From the NCBI RefSeq assembly GCF_007752345.1, contig NZ_CP036299.1, positions 3,497,501 through 3,561,500 of the forward strand: a stretch of 64,000 bases of DNA. The letters run 5' to 3'. Positions 8,485 through 18,021 of the stretch are shown here, in pieces. This stretch comes from Planctopirus ephydatiae. Its GTDB lineage: Bacteria; Planctomycetota; Planctomycetia; Planctomycetales; Planctomycetaceae. The position numbers were made by a program, and so were the translations under genes. The notes under the pieces were generated by a model. That model had not been told where the DNA came from, searched no databases, and saw nothing but the letters and a program-made list of their open reading frames with translations. The number at the start of each line of letters is the position of its first letter. The stretch's first letter is position 1.

Positions 8485-10362
8485 ATGACGTCATTGCCAC
8501 CCCTTGATCCGCCAAAGGCCAACGGTTCCGGCGAATTCAACACCCCAGCCGAACCCTACCTGTTCGATGCAGCGGAAGATCTGTCACCGCTGCTCAAGCA
8601 GGGCCGCTCGATTGAGCCACTCGTCATTGCGATTGCATTTCTGGCACTTCTACAACCTCTTTCATTGGCATCTCCCGATGTGGAAGGTTCCGCCTGGATG
8701 CTCAGAGCCGTCTCTCTGGCGAATTCAGAAAATTCCAGCGAGTGGCTCATTCCCGGAATATCCGAAAAACTTCCAGCTCGCTTTTTACCCCCCGGAATCA
8801 CCTGGCTGCAGGCATGTTTTCTGAAACAGTTCGGGGTGCAGAACTACTGGTATCTGCCACTCATCTCGTACCTGGCTGGTGCCTGCGGTATCTGGTGGAG
8901 CTGGCGCCTCGTTCGACTTCTGGCCGATTCCCGCATGGCGCTGATCATGGTTGTCATGCTATCGGTGCATGGCCAGCTTTTCCGGATTGTGGGAAGCGCT
9001 GCTCCCTGGGCACTTTGCTGGGCATTAACGATTGCCGCACTTTTGCTGTTCAGCCTGCATTTGAAAAAGTCACCCACATTCTGGTCATGGCGGTTGGTTT
9101 TCTCAGGAGTGCTGGTGGGCGTTGCCATTTTGTGCGGAGGCATCCTGCCACTGGCACTGATTGGCCCTGTGGGTCTGGCTTGCGGGCTGCTCACCCAGAT
9201 TCCTGATCCCAAATCGGCTTATACAGCTTCACCGCCAGCTCCTACTCTGGCAACTCGCGGAGTCTGGGGAACGGTCGTGGTGCTGTTGATTGCGGCTATT
9301 CTCGGCAGCTGGTGGATTTTATTCACCACGATCTCCTATGGATGGCCTGCATTGCAAAGCTGGTTCACAGGTCAATTTGTTCACGCAGAGACCACCTCAG
9401 AACTCCTCAGTCTCCATGATTTTGTCGCTACTTCTGCCCGATTAAAACCCCGGCATACCTGGTTGGTGTGGACAGCCCCTTTAATTGGCTGGCAGATTCT
9501 CGGGGTGCTGGTCCTCGTCAACTGGAAGGGGCATCGCTGGCCGGAATCAATGACACAGTTTGTCAGACCCTGGTTGATTATGACGATGGCGATTGGCCTC
9601 GCAGGCTGGGGGTTCGTGATCATTCAGGATAACGAGCAACAACTCTCACTGAACATGTGGCAAACGATTCTGCTGTTTTCCACCACCATGCTGGCGGTCA
9701 TTGGGCTGGAATCCATTCTCCGGCGCGAAACACGGGGCAGGGCACTGGCCATGCTCTCCATCCTGACCGCCATGTGGTGTGTCTGGGGGATTTACCAGAA
9801 TCGGCATATTCGATTCACCATGGCGACTGCCTCTCTGTTTCTGCTGTTCTTCGCGGTGGCGGCAGGTCTCATCTGGTGGCGCACGATTCAGTTGCATTAC
9901 GAAGCCCAGCGAAGGCGGGTGATTAAAATCGTGATCGCATCACTTCTGGCCATACAGTTTGTGTGGGGTTACGTCATGCTGGAGCGTCCCCAGGAAGATG
10001 TCGCGTGCCTGCAGGCGTTCACAAAGGTCCTGAGTTCAGCGGCTGCAGCTGATTCCGTCTGCATTGTTTCACCTCAAGGTGTCGTCCCACCTCAAATCGA
10101 GCTGGCGGCTCGAGTGGCACAACCTCAAGCCAGAATTTCCATTCAAGCTGAGGCTTGTGAGTTCACGGACAGCTCACCCACGGCCAGCCACCTGGTTGTG
10201 GAATGGAGTCGTCGCGATCGCAAAGGTGTCTTCCGCGGCCCGACCGGGCATATGGTGGAATCGATTAACGAACCACTCCGCTTCCGTGGTCGCAGGCTGC
10301 TCATCTGGCAGATCCGTCCTCAAAATTCAGGGGTTTCACAGACGACAAGCCGATTGGAATAG
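8485..10362 (+). CDS. Polytopic membrane protein, GT-C glycosyltransferase-like
   Basis: 625 residues with about 10-12 hydrophobic spans between residues 45 and 510 and a soluble C-terminal tail. The first loop, after the first membrane span, contains SPDVEGSAWML, placed where dolichyl-phosphate-mannose mannosyltransferase / ArnT-type enzymes (GT39/GT83) carry their acidic catalytic motif. That suggests transfer of a lipid-linked sugar at the outer face of the cytoplasmic membrane. AGGA lies 6 bases before the ATG. It follows the epimerase and converges on a GT9 gene. The family call is moderate; another multi-spanning family is possible. Confidence 0.65.
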   Translation: MTSLPPLDPPKANGSGEFNTPAEPYLFDAAEDLSPLLKQGRSIEPLVIAIAFLALLQPLSLASPDVEGSAWMLRAVSLANSENSSEWLIPGISEKLPARFLPPGITWLQACFLKQFGVQNYWYLPLISYLAGACGIWWSWRLVRLLADSRMALIMVVMLSVHGQLFRIVGSAAPWALCWALTIAALLLFSLHLKKSPTFWSWRLVFSGVLVGVAILCGGILPLALIGPVGLACGLLTQIPDPKSAYTASPPAPTLATRGVWGTVVVLLIAAILGSWWILFTTISYGWPALQSWFTGQFVHAETTSELLSLHDFVATSARLKPRHTWLVWTAPLIGWQILGVLVLVNWKGHRWPESMTQFVRPWLIMTMAIGLAGWGFVIIQDNEQQLSLNMWQTILLFSTTMLAVIGLESILRRETRGRALAMLSILTAMWCVWGIYQNRHIRFTMATASLFLLFFAVAAGLIWWRTIQLHYEAQRRRVIKIVIASLLAIQFVWGYVMLERPQEDVACLQAFTKVLSSAAAADSVCIVSPQGVVPPQIELAARVAQPQARISIQAEACEFTDSSPTASHLVVEWSRRDRKGVFRGPTGHMVESINEPLRFRGRRLLIWQIRPQNSGVSQTTSRLE

Positions 10363-10400
10363 GACGAGATTGTTCTGTTCAGCGAAAAAACAGATAAGCA

Positions 10401-11486
10401 TCAATGCGACCTGAGGATCTTCATCACTGCGGAGGACACCTGCTGAACAGTGACATCACGAAAGCAGGCCAGATGGTCATCACGGGTCATCGGGCAATGT
10501 TTGTGATAGCCCGCCCGGCAGGAAAGTTTCGTGGAGATCAACTGATGGATGTTTCCCGGTGGGCCGGACTGCACGGGATCCGTACAGGTGAAAACCGCTG
10601 CGACAGGTGTCTGCATTTCCGCAGCCAGATGCATCGGCCCGGAATCATTACAGACGAGGACATTCAGTCGCGACAGTAAACTCGCCAATTGTGGCAGACT
10701 CGATTTTCCTCCCAGATCGATCACCTTCACGTGAGGGTTGACTGAGTGGATCAATTCAAAGCACTTCCCCGTAAGTTGAGTTTCGTCAGGGGCACCCAGA
10801 ATCACGAGGCTGCCCTGCGTCTGTTCAGCCAGTTCCATCGCCACTTGAGCAAAGCTTTCAACAGGCCACGATTTTGTGACCCATCGAGTTCCCGGTTGAA
10901 TGCCAATCAGCGGCCTGGGCAAACTTTCCAGCCAGCTCTCAACGAGTTGCTGATCACTCTGCGGAACCACAATTGATGGAGTTGTATAACGATTCGAAAC
11001 TCCCCACGCCTGGGCGATTTTCCAATAACGAGCATGTGCCGGGATCTGACGAGAGGTTTGATCAACCATCGCATGATAAGCCCAGGAAGAGCCTTCGCGA
11101 CTCGTCTGCAGGCCGATGCGGTTGGCAGAACCTGTGGACAAAGTCATGACTCCCGTACGGAGCAGACCTTGAAGATCGATGACTGTATCGAAATCCCGTG
11201 CGCGCAGTTCACGGCATAACTTCAGAAACGACCAGAGACCGGCTCCACGATGAAACTCATAAATCTCATCGATCCACGGAGAAAGCTGTACCACGCGGCG
11301 TAAACCCGCGGCAATCACCCAGCCAATCGTTACATCGGGCCAGCGTTCTTTGGCAGCCCGGGCTAATGGCAAGGCCTGAACGACGTCTCCCAAGGCACTG
11401 GGTTTGATGAACAGCAAACGGCGAGGCGGGCGTTGTTCCCAGAAATCGTCAGCAAGCAACCTCACATTATGGCCTTTAATCGCCAC
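10401..11486 (-). CDS. Glycosyltransferase family 9 (ADP-heptose:LPS heptosyltransferase-like)
   Basis: 361 residues. RRLLFIKPSALGDVVQALPLARAAKERWP is the GT9 N-terminal signature. The C-terminal half has GIQPGTRWVTKSWP and the donor-site segment LNVLVCNDSGPMHLAAEMQTPVAAVF. GT9 enzymes add heptose or related sugars to lipid A-core; here the donor is unproved. The longest frame begins with GTG at 11486 without a clear ribosome-binding site, so the start is uncertain by a few residues. It lies just downstream of, and in line with, the ABC transporter pair. Confidence 0.85.
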   Translation of the reverse strand: MAIKGHNVRLLADDFWEQRPPRRLLFIKPSALGDVVQALPLARAAKERWPDVTIGWVIAAGLRRVVQLSPWIDEIYEFHRGAGLWSFLKLCRELRARDFDTVIDLQGLLRTGVMTLSTGSANRIGLQTSREGSSWAYHAMVDQTSRQIPAHARYWKIAQAWGVSNRYTTPSIVVPQSDQQLVESWLESLPRPLIGIQPGTRWVTKSWPVESFAQVAMELAEQTQGSLVILGAPDETQLTGKCFELIHSVNPHVKVIDLGGKSSLPQLASLLSRLNVLVCNDSGPMHLAAEMQTPVAAVFTCTDPVQSGPPGNIHQLISTKLSCRAGYHKHCPMTRDDHLACFRDVTVQQVSSAVMKILRSH

Positions 11487-11514
11487 TGAACTGAATAATC
11501 ACCAGCAAGCCGGA

Positions 11515-12864
11515 CTACGAAGGATTCAGATTCGAGGCCACATCTGTTCGATAGGCCGAAATAGCAGGAATGTACCCGACAATCACACCTAAAATTGCCA
11601 GTGCAGGGAGTAGTAACCATTCCATGGCCTGGAAGGCAAATCCATTGATCAAAATTCCCGTCCTGGCTGTCACTACAGGAGCTGCCCCCAGAACTAGCAG
11701 ATGACCAAGAATCAGCCCGGCAATACCGCCTCCGAGGCAGAGCAGTAGTGACTCGGTAATAATGATGCCAAAAATCGTTTCCCTTCGAGCCCCCAAGGCC
11801 CGCATGATAGCAATTTCTCGCCGTCGTTCCTGGAGCGATGAGTAGATACTCACGAAGATCCCTACTCCCGAAACAATAATAATCAGCCCAGTGAGCACCA
11901 TCAGGAGAATGCGGATATTGCCCAGAATATCCGTCAAAAGCTGGTTCATCGGACGGATGGGGTTGGTGGCCTGAGCCTTGAATCCTTTCTTGAACTCACC
12001 CTCCATGAGACCTGCTGCCATGAGAGTTTTCGTAGTAACGAGAATGGCTGTCACTTCTTTCTGAATCATGGGAACATCATGAAAATGCTCTTCACCAGGG
12101 GCATGATTGTGGTGATCGTGCCCGCCGTAGCGTTTTTCAAGTTTGCGGACTTCTTCTGCCAGCACTTCAGGTTCTAAAGGTGCCAGTCCATAAAATTCCC
12201 GTTCTCGTTTAATGGCTTCATCAAAGGGCTTGTCGTGCCCTTGAATCTGATAGAAGCCATCGAGATTCACAAAGACGGAGCGGTCATTCGGTGTGCCGGT
12301 CGGTGCCAGAATTCCGACGACGGTAAACTTTTCATCGTGGACATGCCCAGTATCAGCCCCCCCATGGATCATGCGGAATTGAGAGCCTTCTTTCCACCCG
12401 TTGGTCGCTGCGACTTTGGCCCCAATCACAGCATCGAAAGGCTTGCGGAGAAACGTTCCACGGACTGCAAATTCTCGATTATTCGCAAATGGAATCGAAA
12501 AGTACTCAGGGATCGTGCCAACAATCGGGAAGGACCCTTCCTCGGTGGTATCCCCTAAAGCAATCGGAATGGCCTGTTCGACACGAGGATCTTTCTGCAG
12601 ATCTTTGTAGAAGCGGAAGGGAAGATTCTCAATGGGAGGGCTGACTCGATAAATTGAACTGAGAACGAGTTGCAGTGGGCTCCCCTTCGGCCCGACAACC
12701 AGATCGTATCCAATCGACGACTGCTGGAAGGTCGAAGCAATGACTCCATAAAGAATCATGACTGCCACCATCAGCATGACACCCAACGCCACTGATAAGC
12801 CCGTGAGAAACGAAGCCAGCGAACGCTGACTCAGACTCTTCCAGGCAATCTGAAAGATGCTCAT
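11515..12864 (-). CDS. ABC transporter permease (FtsX/MacB/LolC type)
   Basis: 449 residues. One N-terminal span (FLTGLSVALGVMLMVAVMILYG) is followed by a large periplasmic domain (about 45-310, with a His-rich stretch GGHDHHNHAPGEEH) and three C-terminal spans with the FtsX-type LQERRREIAIMRALGARRETIF motif. MacB/LolCDE-class exporters act on lipoproteins or small molecules across the periplasm. The ATG at 12864 shares one base with the stop codon of the ATPase gene (TGATG), so they are co-translated. The His-rich loop could mean metal binding, but this is speculative. Confidence 0.88.
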   Translation of the reverse strand: MSIFQIAWKSLSQRSLASFLTGLSVALGVMLMVAVMILYGVIASTFQQSSIGYDLVVGPKGSPLQLVLSSIYRVSPPIENLPFRFYKDLQKDPRVEQAIPIALGDTTEEGSFPIVGTIPEYFSIPFANNREFAVRGTFLRKPFDAVIGAKVAATNGWKEGSQFRMIHGGADTGHVHDEKFTVVGILAPTGTPNDRSVFVNLDGFYQIQGHDKPFDEAIKREREFYGLAPLEPEVLAEEVRKLEKRYGGHDHHNHAPGEEHFHDVPMIQKEVTAILVTTKTLMAAGLMEGEFKKGFKAQATNPIRPMNQLLTDILGNIRILLMVLTGLIIIVSGVGIFVSIYSSLQERRREIAIMRALGARRETIFGIIITESLLLCLGGGIAGLILGHLLVLGAAPVVTARTGILINGFAFQAMEWLLLPALAILGVIVGYIPAISAYRTDVASNLNPS

Positions 12865-13565
12865 CAGTTGACTCCCATGCTGTACGGTGTCGATGTCGAA
12901 GTTGCGGCCTGATTGAAATTGGCAAGTCGTTCGACGCGGCTGAACTGGCTGGCAACTTCTGACGTATGTGTCACCAGCAGCAAAGTGACATTGTTTTCGC
13001 GGCAAGTGGTTTGCATCAGTTCCAGAATGGCCTGCTGATTGGGCCCGTCGACATTGGCTGTCGGTTCGTCCGCCAGTAACAGTCGCGGCGTTTTTGCCAA
13101 TGCACGAGCCACTGAAACCCGCTGCTGCTGACCCACAGAAAGCTGCGATGGCCGGTAATGCAGACGATCTCCCAGCCCGACTCTCCCCAGTAACTCGATC
13201 GCCAGATGACGATTGGCAGGCTGGGAGGAAAAACTCATTCCCAGCAGCACATTTTCGAGTGCTGTAAAGGCTCCCAACAGATTAAAGGTCTGGAAGACAT
13301 AGCCAATCCGTTCAGATCGAAAACGATCCCGGACCGGTTCGAGCATCCGGGTAATCTCAACCCCACCGACAGTGACCGTCCCTGAATCGGGTGTCGTAAT
13401 GCCGGCAGCAACATTCAGCAGAGTTGTCTTGCCACTGCCACTTGTCCCGACCAGTGCCACCTGTTCTCCCTGATCCAGCGAAAAAGCCGGAATGTCGAGG
13501 ATCACTTGCTCGGCACCTGTGGGCGTGACGTACGCCTTGCGAATCTGATTGAGAATCAGCGACAT
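12864..13565 (-). CDS. ABC transporter ATP-binding protein (LolD/MacB type)
   Basis: 233 residues. Walker A GTSGSGKTT, signature LSVGQQQRVSVARAL and Walker B RLLLADEPT are all intact. The length and QTFNLLGAFTALENVLLG match the LolD/MacB group. The ATG at 13565 has AAGG about 8 bases upstream; a TTG five codons earlier is less likely. It powers the overlapping permease downstream. The binding partner on the outer-membrane side is not in this window. Confidence 0.92.
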   Translation of the reverse strand: MSLILNQIRKAYVTPTGAEQVILDIPAFSLDQGEQVALVGTSGSGKTTLLNVAAGITTPDSGTVTVGGVEITRMLEPVRDRFRSERIGYVFQTFNLLGAFTALENVLLGMSFSSQPANRHLAIELLGRVGLGDRLHYRPSQLSVGQQQRVSVARALAKTPRLLLADEPTANVDGPNQQAILELMQTTCRENNVTLLLVTHTSEVASQFSRVERLANFNQAATSTSTPYSMGVN

Positions 13566-13829
13566 GGCCAACCTTTGCAAAGTCGATTCGGGACTCGATC
13601 AAAGATCATCGTTATCTCAAGCAATGAATCGTTGAATCTGTCAATCGTTTTCGTGAATGAAAGGCCTGATATACATAACGGCATGAAGTCTCATGTCGTG
13701 AGAATCTTTCTACAGCAAACGTACTGTCCAACACTCCCATTTACCATCATCAACAGCCCACTTTTACTCTCATCAGTCATAGTGAGGTCTATGATTCAGA
13801 AATCTGTAGTGCAGAAAGCCGAATCCATC

Positions 13830-15365
13830 TCAAACCGAAGAAATGGGTTCAACTTCCAGTACTGTAACGGGTGGAGTGTGTATGGAAGCATGGATCCCGC
13901 CACCCACCAGATCAGGTTCCACCACTCTCATCGATTTCCATTTCCCCCCCAGGAAACGAAACATGAAGCCTAAGCCCATCACCATGATGTACACCGAGCA
14001 ATACGCCCAGCACATCGACAACGTGGGTTTGTACCAGCCAAAAAGAATCACCGTGGGAGCAATCAACAATGCCAGGACGCATATCAGCGTGAAGATCATC
14101 GAAAATCGAGTATCTCCGGCACCGCGAATGGCAGATCCAAACACAATCGCCAGCGTGTCGAAAAATGAATAAGCCGCCACAAACCACAGCAATTGAATGA
14201 CGACAACCTTCACTTCGGAAAAGTCTTCCCCATGGGCCTTCCATTCGTAAGGCGCCAATAGAAGCTGGGGAAGAAACAGATAAATTCCGCTGCAAAAGAG
14301 GATGTATCCCACAGAAAGTCCGACAGCCAGCCAGGTGGTTCTTGCTGCGAGATCTGGCCGACCTTCGGTAATCCGCATACCTACCAAAGTCGAAACAGCA
14401 ATCCCCAGGCCAATCACAGGAATGAAAGCCAATGTGTTCAAATTGAAAGCCAGATTGGTCGCCACCTGTTCGGCTTTGCCCAGCCAGCCAATCGCATTCA
14501 TAAAAAACGCCCAGCCAGAGACATCGATCAGGAGCAGCAAGCCGACGGGAAATCCGTAATAGAGCATGCGGAGCGTCAACTCCCGGTCAAATCCGTGATG
14601 CTTCCAGAACTGATAGCGACTGGCAATCGAAGGCCAGAACAATAACCCGCCAAGTGCGACACAGGTCGTGATGTTGGCGATGACATCTGTCAGTGCACCA
14701 CCAGCGATCCCCATTTCTGGAATTGGGCCCCACCCAAAGATAAACGCATAATCGAGTACCGCGTTAAAGGCGACACTGACGACGTTGACAAACATGACGA
14801 CAGTGGTCTTGCCGCGACCTGTGAAAAAAGTCCCCAGAATGGTCGCCAGAACGGTCGGAACTCCTCCCAGCAGAAGAATCGACAGATAGGTCGATTCATG
14901 CCTTTGAATATCGACATCATGACCAACCATCGCAAAAAACATGGCCGAAAAAGGAGCGAGCAGCATGAGCAATCCGCCGCTGATCAAGGCAAAATAAAAG
15001 CCTTGCCACATGGTGGCGGCGACACGATCCGGCCTGACAGCACCTTCGTACTGCGCCACGAACGTATTCACATACGAGCCCATACCATGAAAAATCGAGA
15101 GGACTGCCCAGAATATGATCCCCGCAGGGAGAGCCGCCGCAACTTCATCAACGTGGTGCCAGGTTAAATAAATGCGGTCGATGATGTGCATCAGCGATTG
15201 AGAACCGGCACTGATCACCATCGGGATGGCAATCGTCAGCAGTTCGCGCATTGAGCCGGGCTGAGGCTGGCTGACCAGACTCTCGGTACTGGCCACCACC
15301 TGCTCTTCACTCTTCGCTGGATGGCCCTCAAGTGGGTTTGTCATACAGTCCGTGGTTGTCGCCAT
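13830..15365 (-). CDS. MATE family efflux transporter
   Basis: 511 residues with twelve predicted hydrophobic spans arranged as two related halves. The first half opens with MRELLTIAIPMVISAGSQSLMHIIDRIYLTW, the typical MATE helix-1 region. A hydrophilic N-terminal extension of about 38 residues precedes it. MATE proteins exchange Na+ or H+ for cationic drugs or metabolites. The gene stands alone, with about 260 bases between it and the ABC ATPase gene upstream of 13565. Confidence 0.9.
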   Translation of the reverse strand: MATTTDCMTNPLEGHPAKSEEQVVASTESLVSQPQPGSMRELLTIAIPMVISAGSQSLMHIIDRIYLTWHHVDEVAAALPAGIIFWAVLSIFHGMGSYVNTFVAQYEGAVRPDRVAATMWQGFYFALISGGLLMLLAPFSAMFFAMVGHDVDIQRHESTYLSILLLGGVPTVLATILGTFFTGRGKTTVVMFVNVVSVAFNAVLDYAFIFGWGPIPEMGIAGGALTDVIANITTCVALGGLLFWPSIASRYQFWKHHGFDRELTLRMLYYGFPVGLLLLIDVSGWAFFMNAIGWLGKAEQVATNLAFNLNTLAFIPVIGLGIAVSTLVGMRITEGRPDLAARTTWLAVGLSVGYILFCSGIYLFLPQLLLAPYEWKAHGEDFSEVKVVVIQLLWFVAAYSFFDTLAIVFGSAIRGAGDTRFSMIFTLICVLALLIAPTVILFGWYKPTLSMCWAYCSVYIMVMGLGFMFRFLGGKWKSMRVVEPDLVGGGIHASIHTPPVTVLEVEPISSV

Positions 15366-15654
15366 GAAGATGATTACTCAGGAAAATCTGCTCTTAAGAA
15401 GTACGGCATAGGGGACGGACTGACAAGGTTGCCGTCCTTTGGTTCGATCAGATCTGAAAAAAGCTCATCAATTTCTTAGAATTGTGTTCTTCAAATCGAG
15501 CCAGACTTCGACCTTGCCTGAAGACTTCAATTGTCAGACGATTTGAAGCGATGGATCTCGTCTGTGTGTTCGTCCAAAACTGTGCCAGTATGAACTGATG
15601 AGACTGCTGCGTCATCGTGAGTGTTCAATCCCTTTTGTGAAAGACTTTCCTGCG

Positions 15655-16203
15655 ATGAACCCCTTTGGAGAATTCTGGCTGATCACACTTTGTCTGGCGA
15701 TCGCGACATTAATCTGCCTGATTGTCTGGACTCGGCATCGTGGAAAAATCGCCTTTTCGCTGGCTTCAATTCTTGGTGTGCTAACAGTCGTCGTTCTGGC
15801 CATCGATTTGTCGATCACGACAGAAAGTGAAGTCGCTGCCAGACGACTTACCCAGTTAACGAGCCTCTTCGAGGCCAAAAGTCCGGAGGCACTTGGGATG
15901 ATCTCAGCCAAGTCGCCCGAACTTCGAGAAATGGTGAATGCCGGGATGAAGATTGCGACAGTACGCGATCTTCGGATTTCGGATCTCACCACCCGCTTCA
16001 CGACCGATGGGAGCAGGGCCATGGTCGAGTTCCGCATTTCGGGAGACATGGATCTGGTAGGCTTTGGGAATGTGGGTCGTCAACCAGCTAAGTTTGACAC
16101 AGTCTGGGTGAAAGAGGATGGGCTCTGGAAACTTTTCAAAGTGGTTCGCAAGAACCCTTTGAATGACAGCCCCATGGAATTGATGCGTCCTTCTGCTTCG
16201 TAG
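15655..16203 (+). CDS. Membrane-anchored NTF2-like protein of unknown function
   Basis: 182 residues from ATG 15655. Two hydrophobic segments (FWLITLCLAIATLICLIVW and FSLASILGVLTVVVLAIDLSI) are followed by a soluble domain of about 115 residues. That domain has an alternating helix/strand pattern ending in FDTVWVKEDGLWKLFKVVRKNPL, the typical last strands of SnoaL/NTF2-like folds. No catalytic residues can be assigned. The frame is open upstream to an ATG at 15598, which would add 19 residues without hydrophobic character. Single gene with no operon partner. Confidence 0.7.
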   Translation: MNPFGEFWLITLCLAIATLICLIVWTRHRGKIAFSLASILGVLTVVVLAIDLSITTESEVAARRLTQLTSLFEAKSPEALGMISAKSPELREMVNAGMKIATVRDLRISDLTTRFTTDGSRAMVEFRISGDMDLVGFGNVGRQPAKFDTVWVKEDGLWKLFKVVRKNPLNDSPMELMRPSAS

Positions 16204-16371
16204 TCATTCAAAGAACAACCGCCATCGTAAAGTCACATTGAGCGATCAAGAGGCGATTGATCTTGGCGGGCCGAATTCAAAAAGGTACTTTTGAGAGGAT
16301 TGAATCACAGGGCATTGAGCTGGTGTCGCTGTTCTTATGCATCTGAAGGTTTGGCAGGGAGGCTGAACATT

Positions 16372-17277
16372 ATGCAGGAAATATTCGTTGTCGGTTCTGA
16401 GACAATGGTCGGTCATAACTGGCTCAAAGGATCAAAGATTCATGATCCTGAGGGATCGCATGAAGTCTCAGTGGTGGGCCTGCCATTAAATGCTCCTGCC
16501 AGCCGCCTGCATGAAATCATCCGTGAGAGCAATTCGCGAAATCCCGGGACAAGCATCGTTCGGCGTGTCGTGCATTGCGGTGGTGCAGGAGAAAATGGCT
16601 GGGCGATTGGCACCAGCACGCCGTTCATAAGCACACGGCATGTCAGTGACTGGGCCAGAGTCTGCCATGAATTGCATCTGCCAATGAACTTGATCTCTTC
16701 AGATGCCATTTTCACAGGCCCGTGGATGTTTCATCCAGAGAACAGTGAGTCGATTTGCCCTTCACCAGCGGCAACTCATCTGCGTGAATTGGAAGCCGCC
16801 GTCCTCGACGCATCAGCTGGCCACCTCGTCGTACGCACCCATCCCTTCGGCTGGCACCATGAAAAAGGCTGGCTGGAACAATGCCTGGGGGCATTATCAA
16901 AGCAGTCTCCCATCGACATGGAAACCACAAGACATGCCTCGCCAATCTATGTCCGCGATGTGATCTCGATGATTCAGCGTGCCTGGGCTGGTGGACTGAG
17001 TGGCACATACCATGTTTCCGGAGCCGAGCGGATCAGTTGTGCCCAGTTTGTCCATCGGCTGGCACAAGTCTTCCACCTGGAAGCGCACCGCATGCGGCCA
17101 CTCCACCCCCTGGAAGTTCGAGTATCGCGATTTGCAGCTGGCGAGACTTCCCTGCAGACGCGAAAATTTCGTCGGGCTCTGGGAATCTCCATGCCCATGT
17201 TCATGGACAGCCTCTATGCCCTTCGTGATGAAGCAGAAGCTCAGAATTTCCTGAATCAGGAAGTGATTGCCGCCTGA
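16372..17277 (+). CDS. RmlD-like sugar nucleotide reductase family protein, atypical
   Basis: 301 residues. The overall order resembles dTDP-4-dehydrorhamnose reductase (RmlD): MNLISSDAIFTGPW in place of the usual STDYVF segment, ELEAAVLDASAGHLVVRT, and SPIYVRDVISMIQRAWAGGLSGTYHVSG. The N-terminal GxxGxxG is poor (FVVGSETMVGHNW) and the YxxxK pair is not evident, so catalytic competence is doubtful. GGGAGG about 9 bases upstream supports ATG 16372 over the longer frame. It may be a binding or regulatory relative of the SDR family. Confidence 0.7.
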   Translation: MQEIFVVGSETMVGHNWLKGSKIHDPEGSHEVSVVGLPLNAPASRLHEIIRESNSRNPGTSIVRRVVHCGGAGENGWAIGTSTPFISTRHVSDWARVCHELHLPMNLISSDAIFTGPWMFHPENSESICPSPAATHLRELEAAVLDASAGHLVVRTHPFGWHHEKGWLEQCLGALSKQSPIDMETTRHASPIYVRDVISMIQRAWAGGLSGTYHVSGAERISCAQFVHRLAQVFHLEAHRMRPLHPLEVRVSRFAAGETSLQTRKFRRALGISMPMFMDSLYALRDEAEAQNFLNQEVIAA

Positions 17278-17443
17278 AAACCAGAGGCCTGTCCTGATCG
17301 CCCGGGGCCGATTGATCTGTAGGGAAAACGGCGACTTTTCACGATGATTCAGCTGAGAACCTGCCAAAATCACTTCGTGGCGAACTCCCCTCTTTCCATC
17401 GTCTCCAGTGACCAGTAAGCTGCATGGGTGGGAGGTACATCCA

Positions 17444-18004
17444 GTGCAGTATTACAAGCGTTACCGCATGGAACTGGATCTGGTTCAGCAGCCAATTGAA
17501 TCACCGGTATTGCCAGAGAATTATCTATGGCTACCGTGGCAGGCTGATCGACTTGAAATCCATGCCAGTGTGAAGTCGCAATCTTTTCGACATGAAGTCG
17601 ACTCTCACGTTTTTCCTTGCCTGGCAGATTATTACGGCTGCCTGCGACTGATGCAGGAGATTGCACTTCAACGAACTTTCTGCCCTCAGGCAACGTGGCT
17701 GGTCGGTTATCAATCGGTCGATCACGGGATCATCGAATGCGGCACGATTCAGGGAATCTGCCCTTCAGATTATCTGGGTTCGATTCAGAATGTGGGAGTG
17801 GTTCCCGGACATCGCCGCTTGGGGATTGGCAAGGCACTGGTACTCAAGAGTATTGAAGGCTTTCGGTCAGCCGGGCGTAAACGCGCGACTCTGGAAGTGA
17901 CTGCCACCAACTTCTCTGCAGTCGAACTTTATCGTACTCTGGGCTTTTGTATTACTCGCACGATGTATCGGGAAGCGGTCGACGACTCTCTCTTAAGCAC
18001 ATGA
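17444..18004 (+). CDS. GNAT family N-acetyltransferase
   Basis: 186 residues. The acetyl-CoA-binding motif A is NVGVVPGHRRLGIGKALVLK, followed by LEVTATNFSAVELYRTLGF (motif B). The GTG at 17444 is chosen as start because GGAGG lies 8 bases before it; the frame is open a further 12 codons. The N-terminus YYKRYRMELDL is compatible with planctomycete GNATs I have seen, but that is recollection. The substrate is unknown. It converges on the galT-like gene. Confidence 0.82.
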   Translation: MQYYKRYRMELDLVQQPIESPVLPENYLWLPWQADRLEIHASVKSQSFRHEVDSHVFPCLADYYGCLRLMQEIALQRTFCPQATWLVGYQSVDHGIIECGTIQGICPSDYLGSIQNVGVVPGHRRLGIGKALVLKSIEGFRSAGRKRATLEVTATNFSAVELYRTLGFCITRTMYREAVDDSLLST

Positions 18005-18021
18005 CGATCGATCTTTGTGCG

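Noticed and set aside
12100-12130. His-rich stretch in the ABC permease suggesting a metal exporter
   Set aside because: A single His-rich loop in a LolC/MacB-type permease is not enough to assign metal transport.
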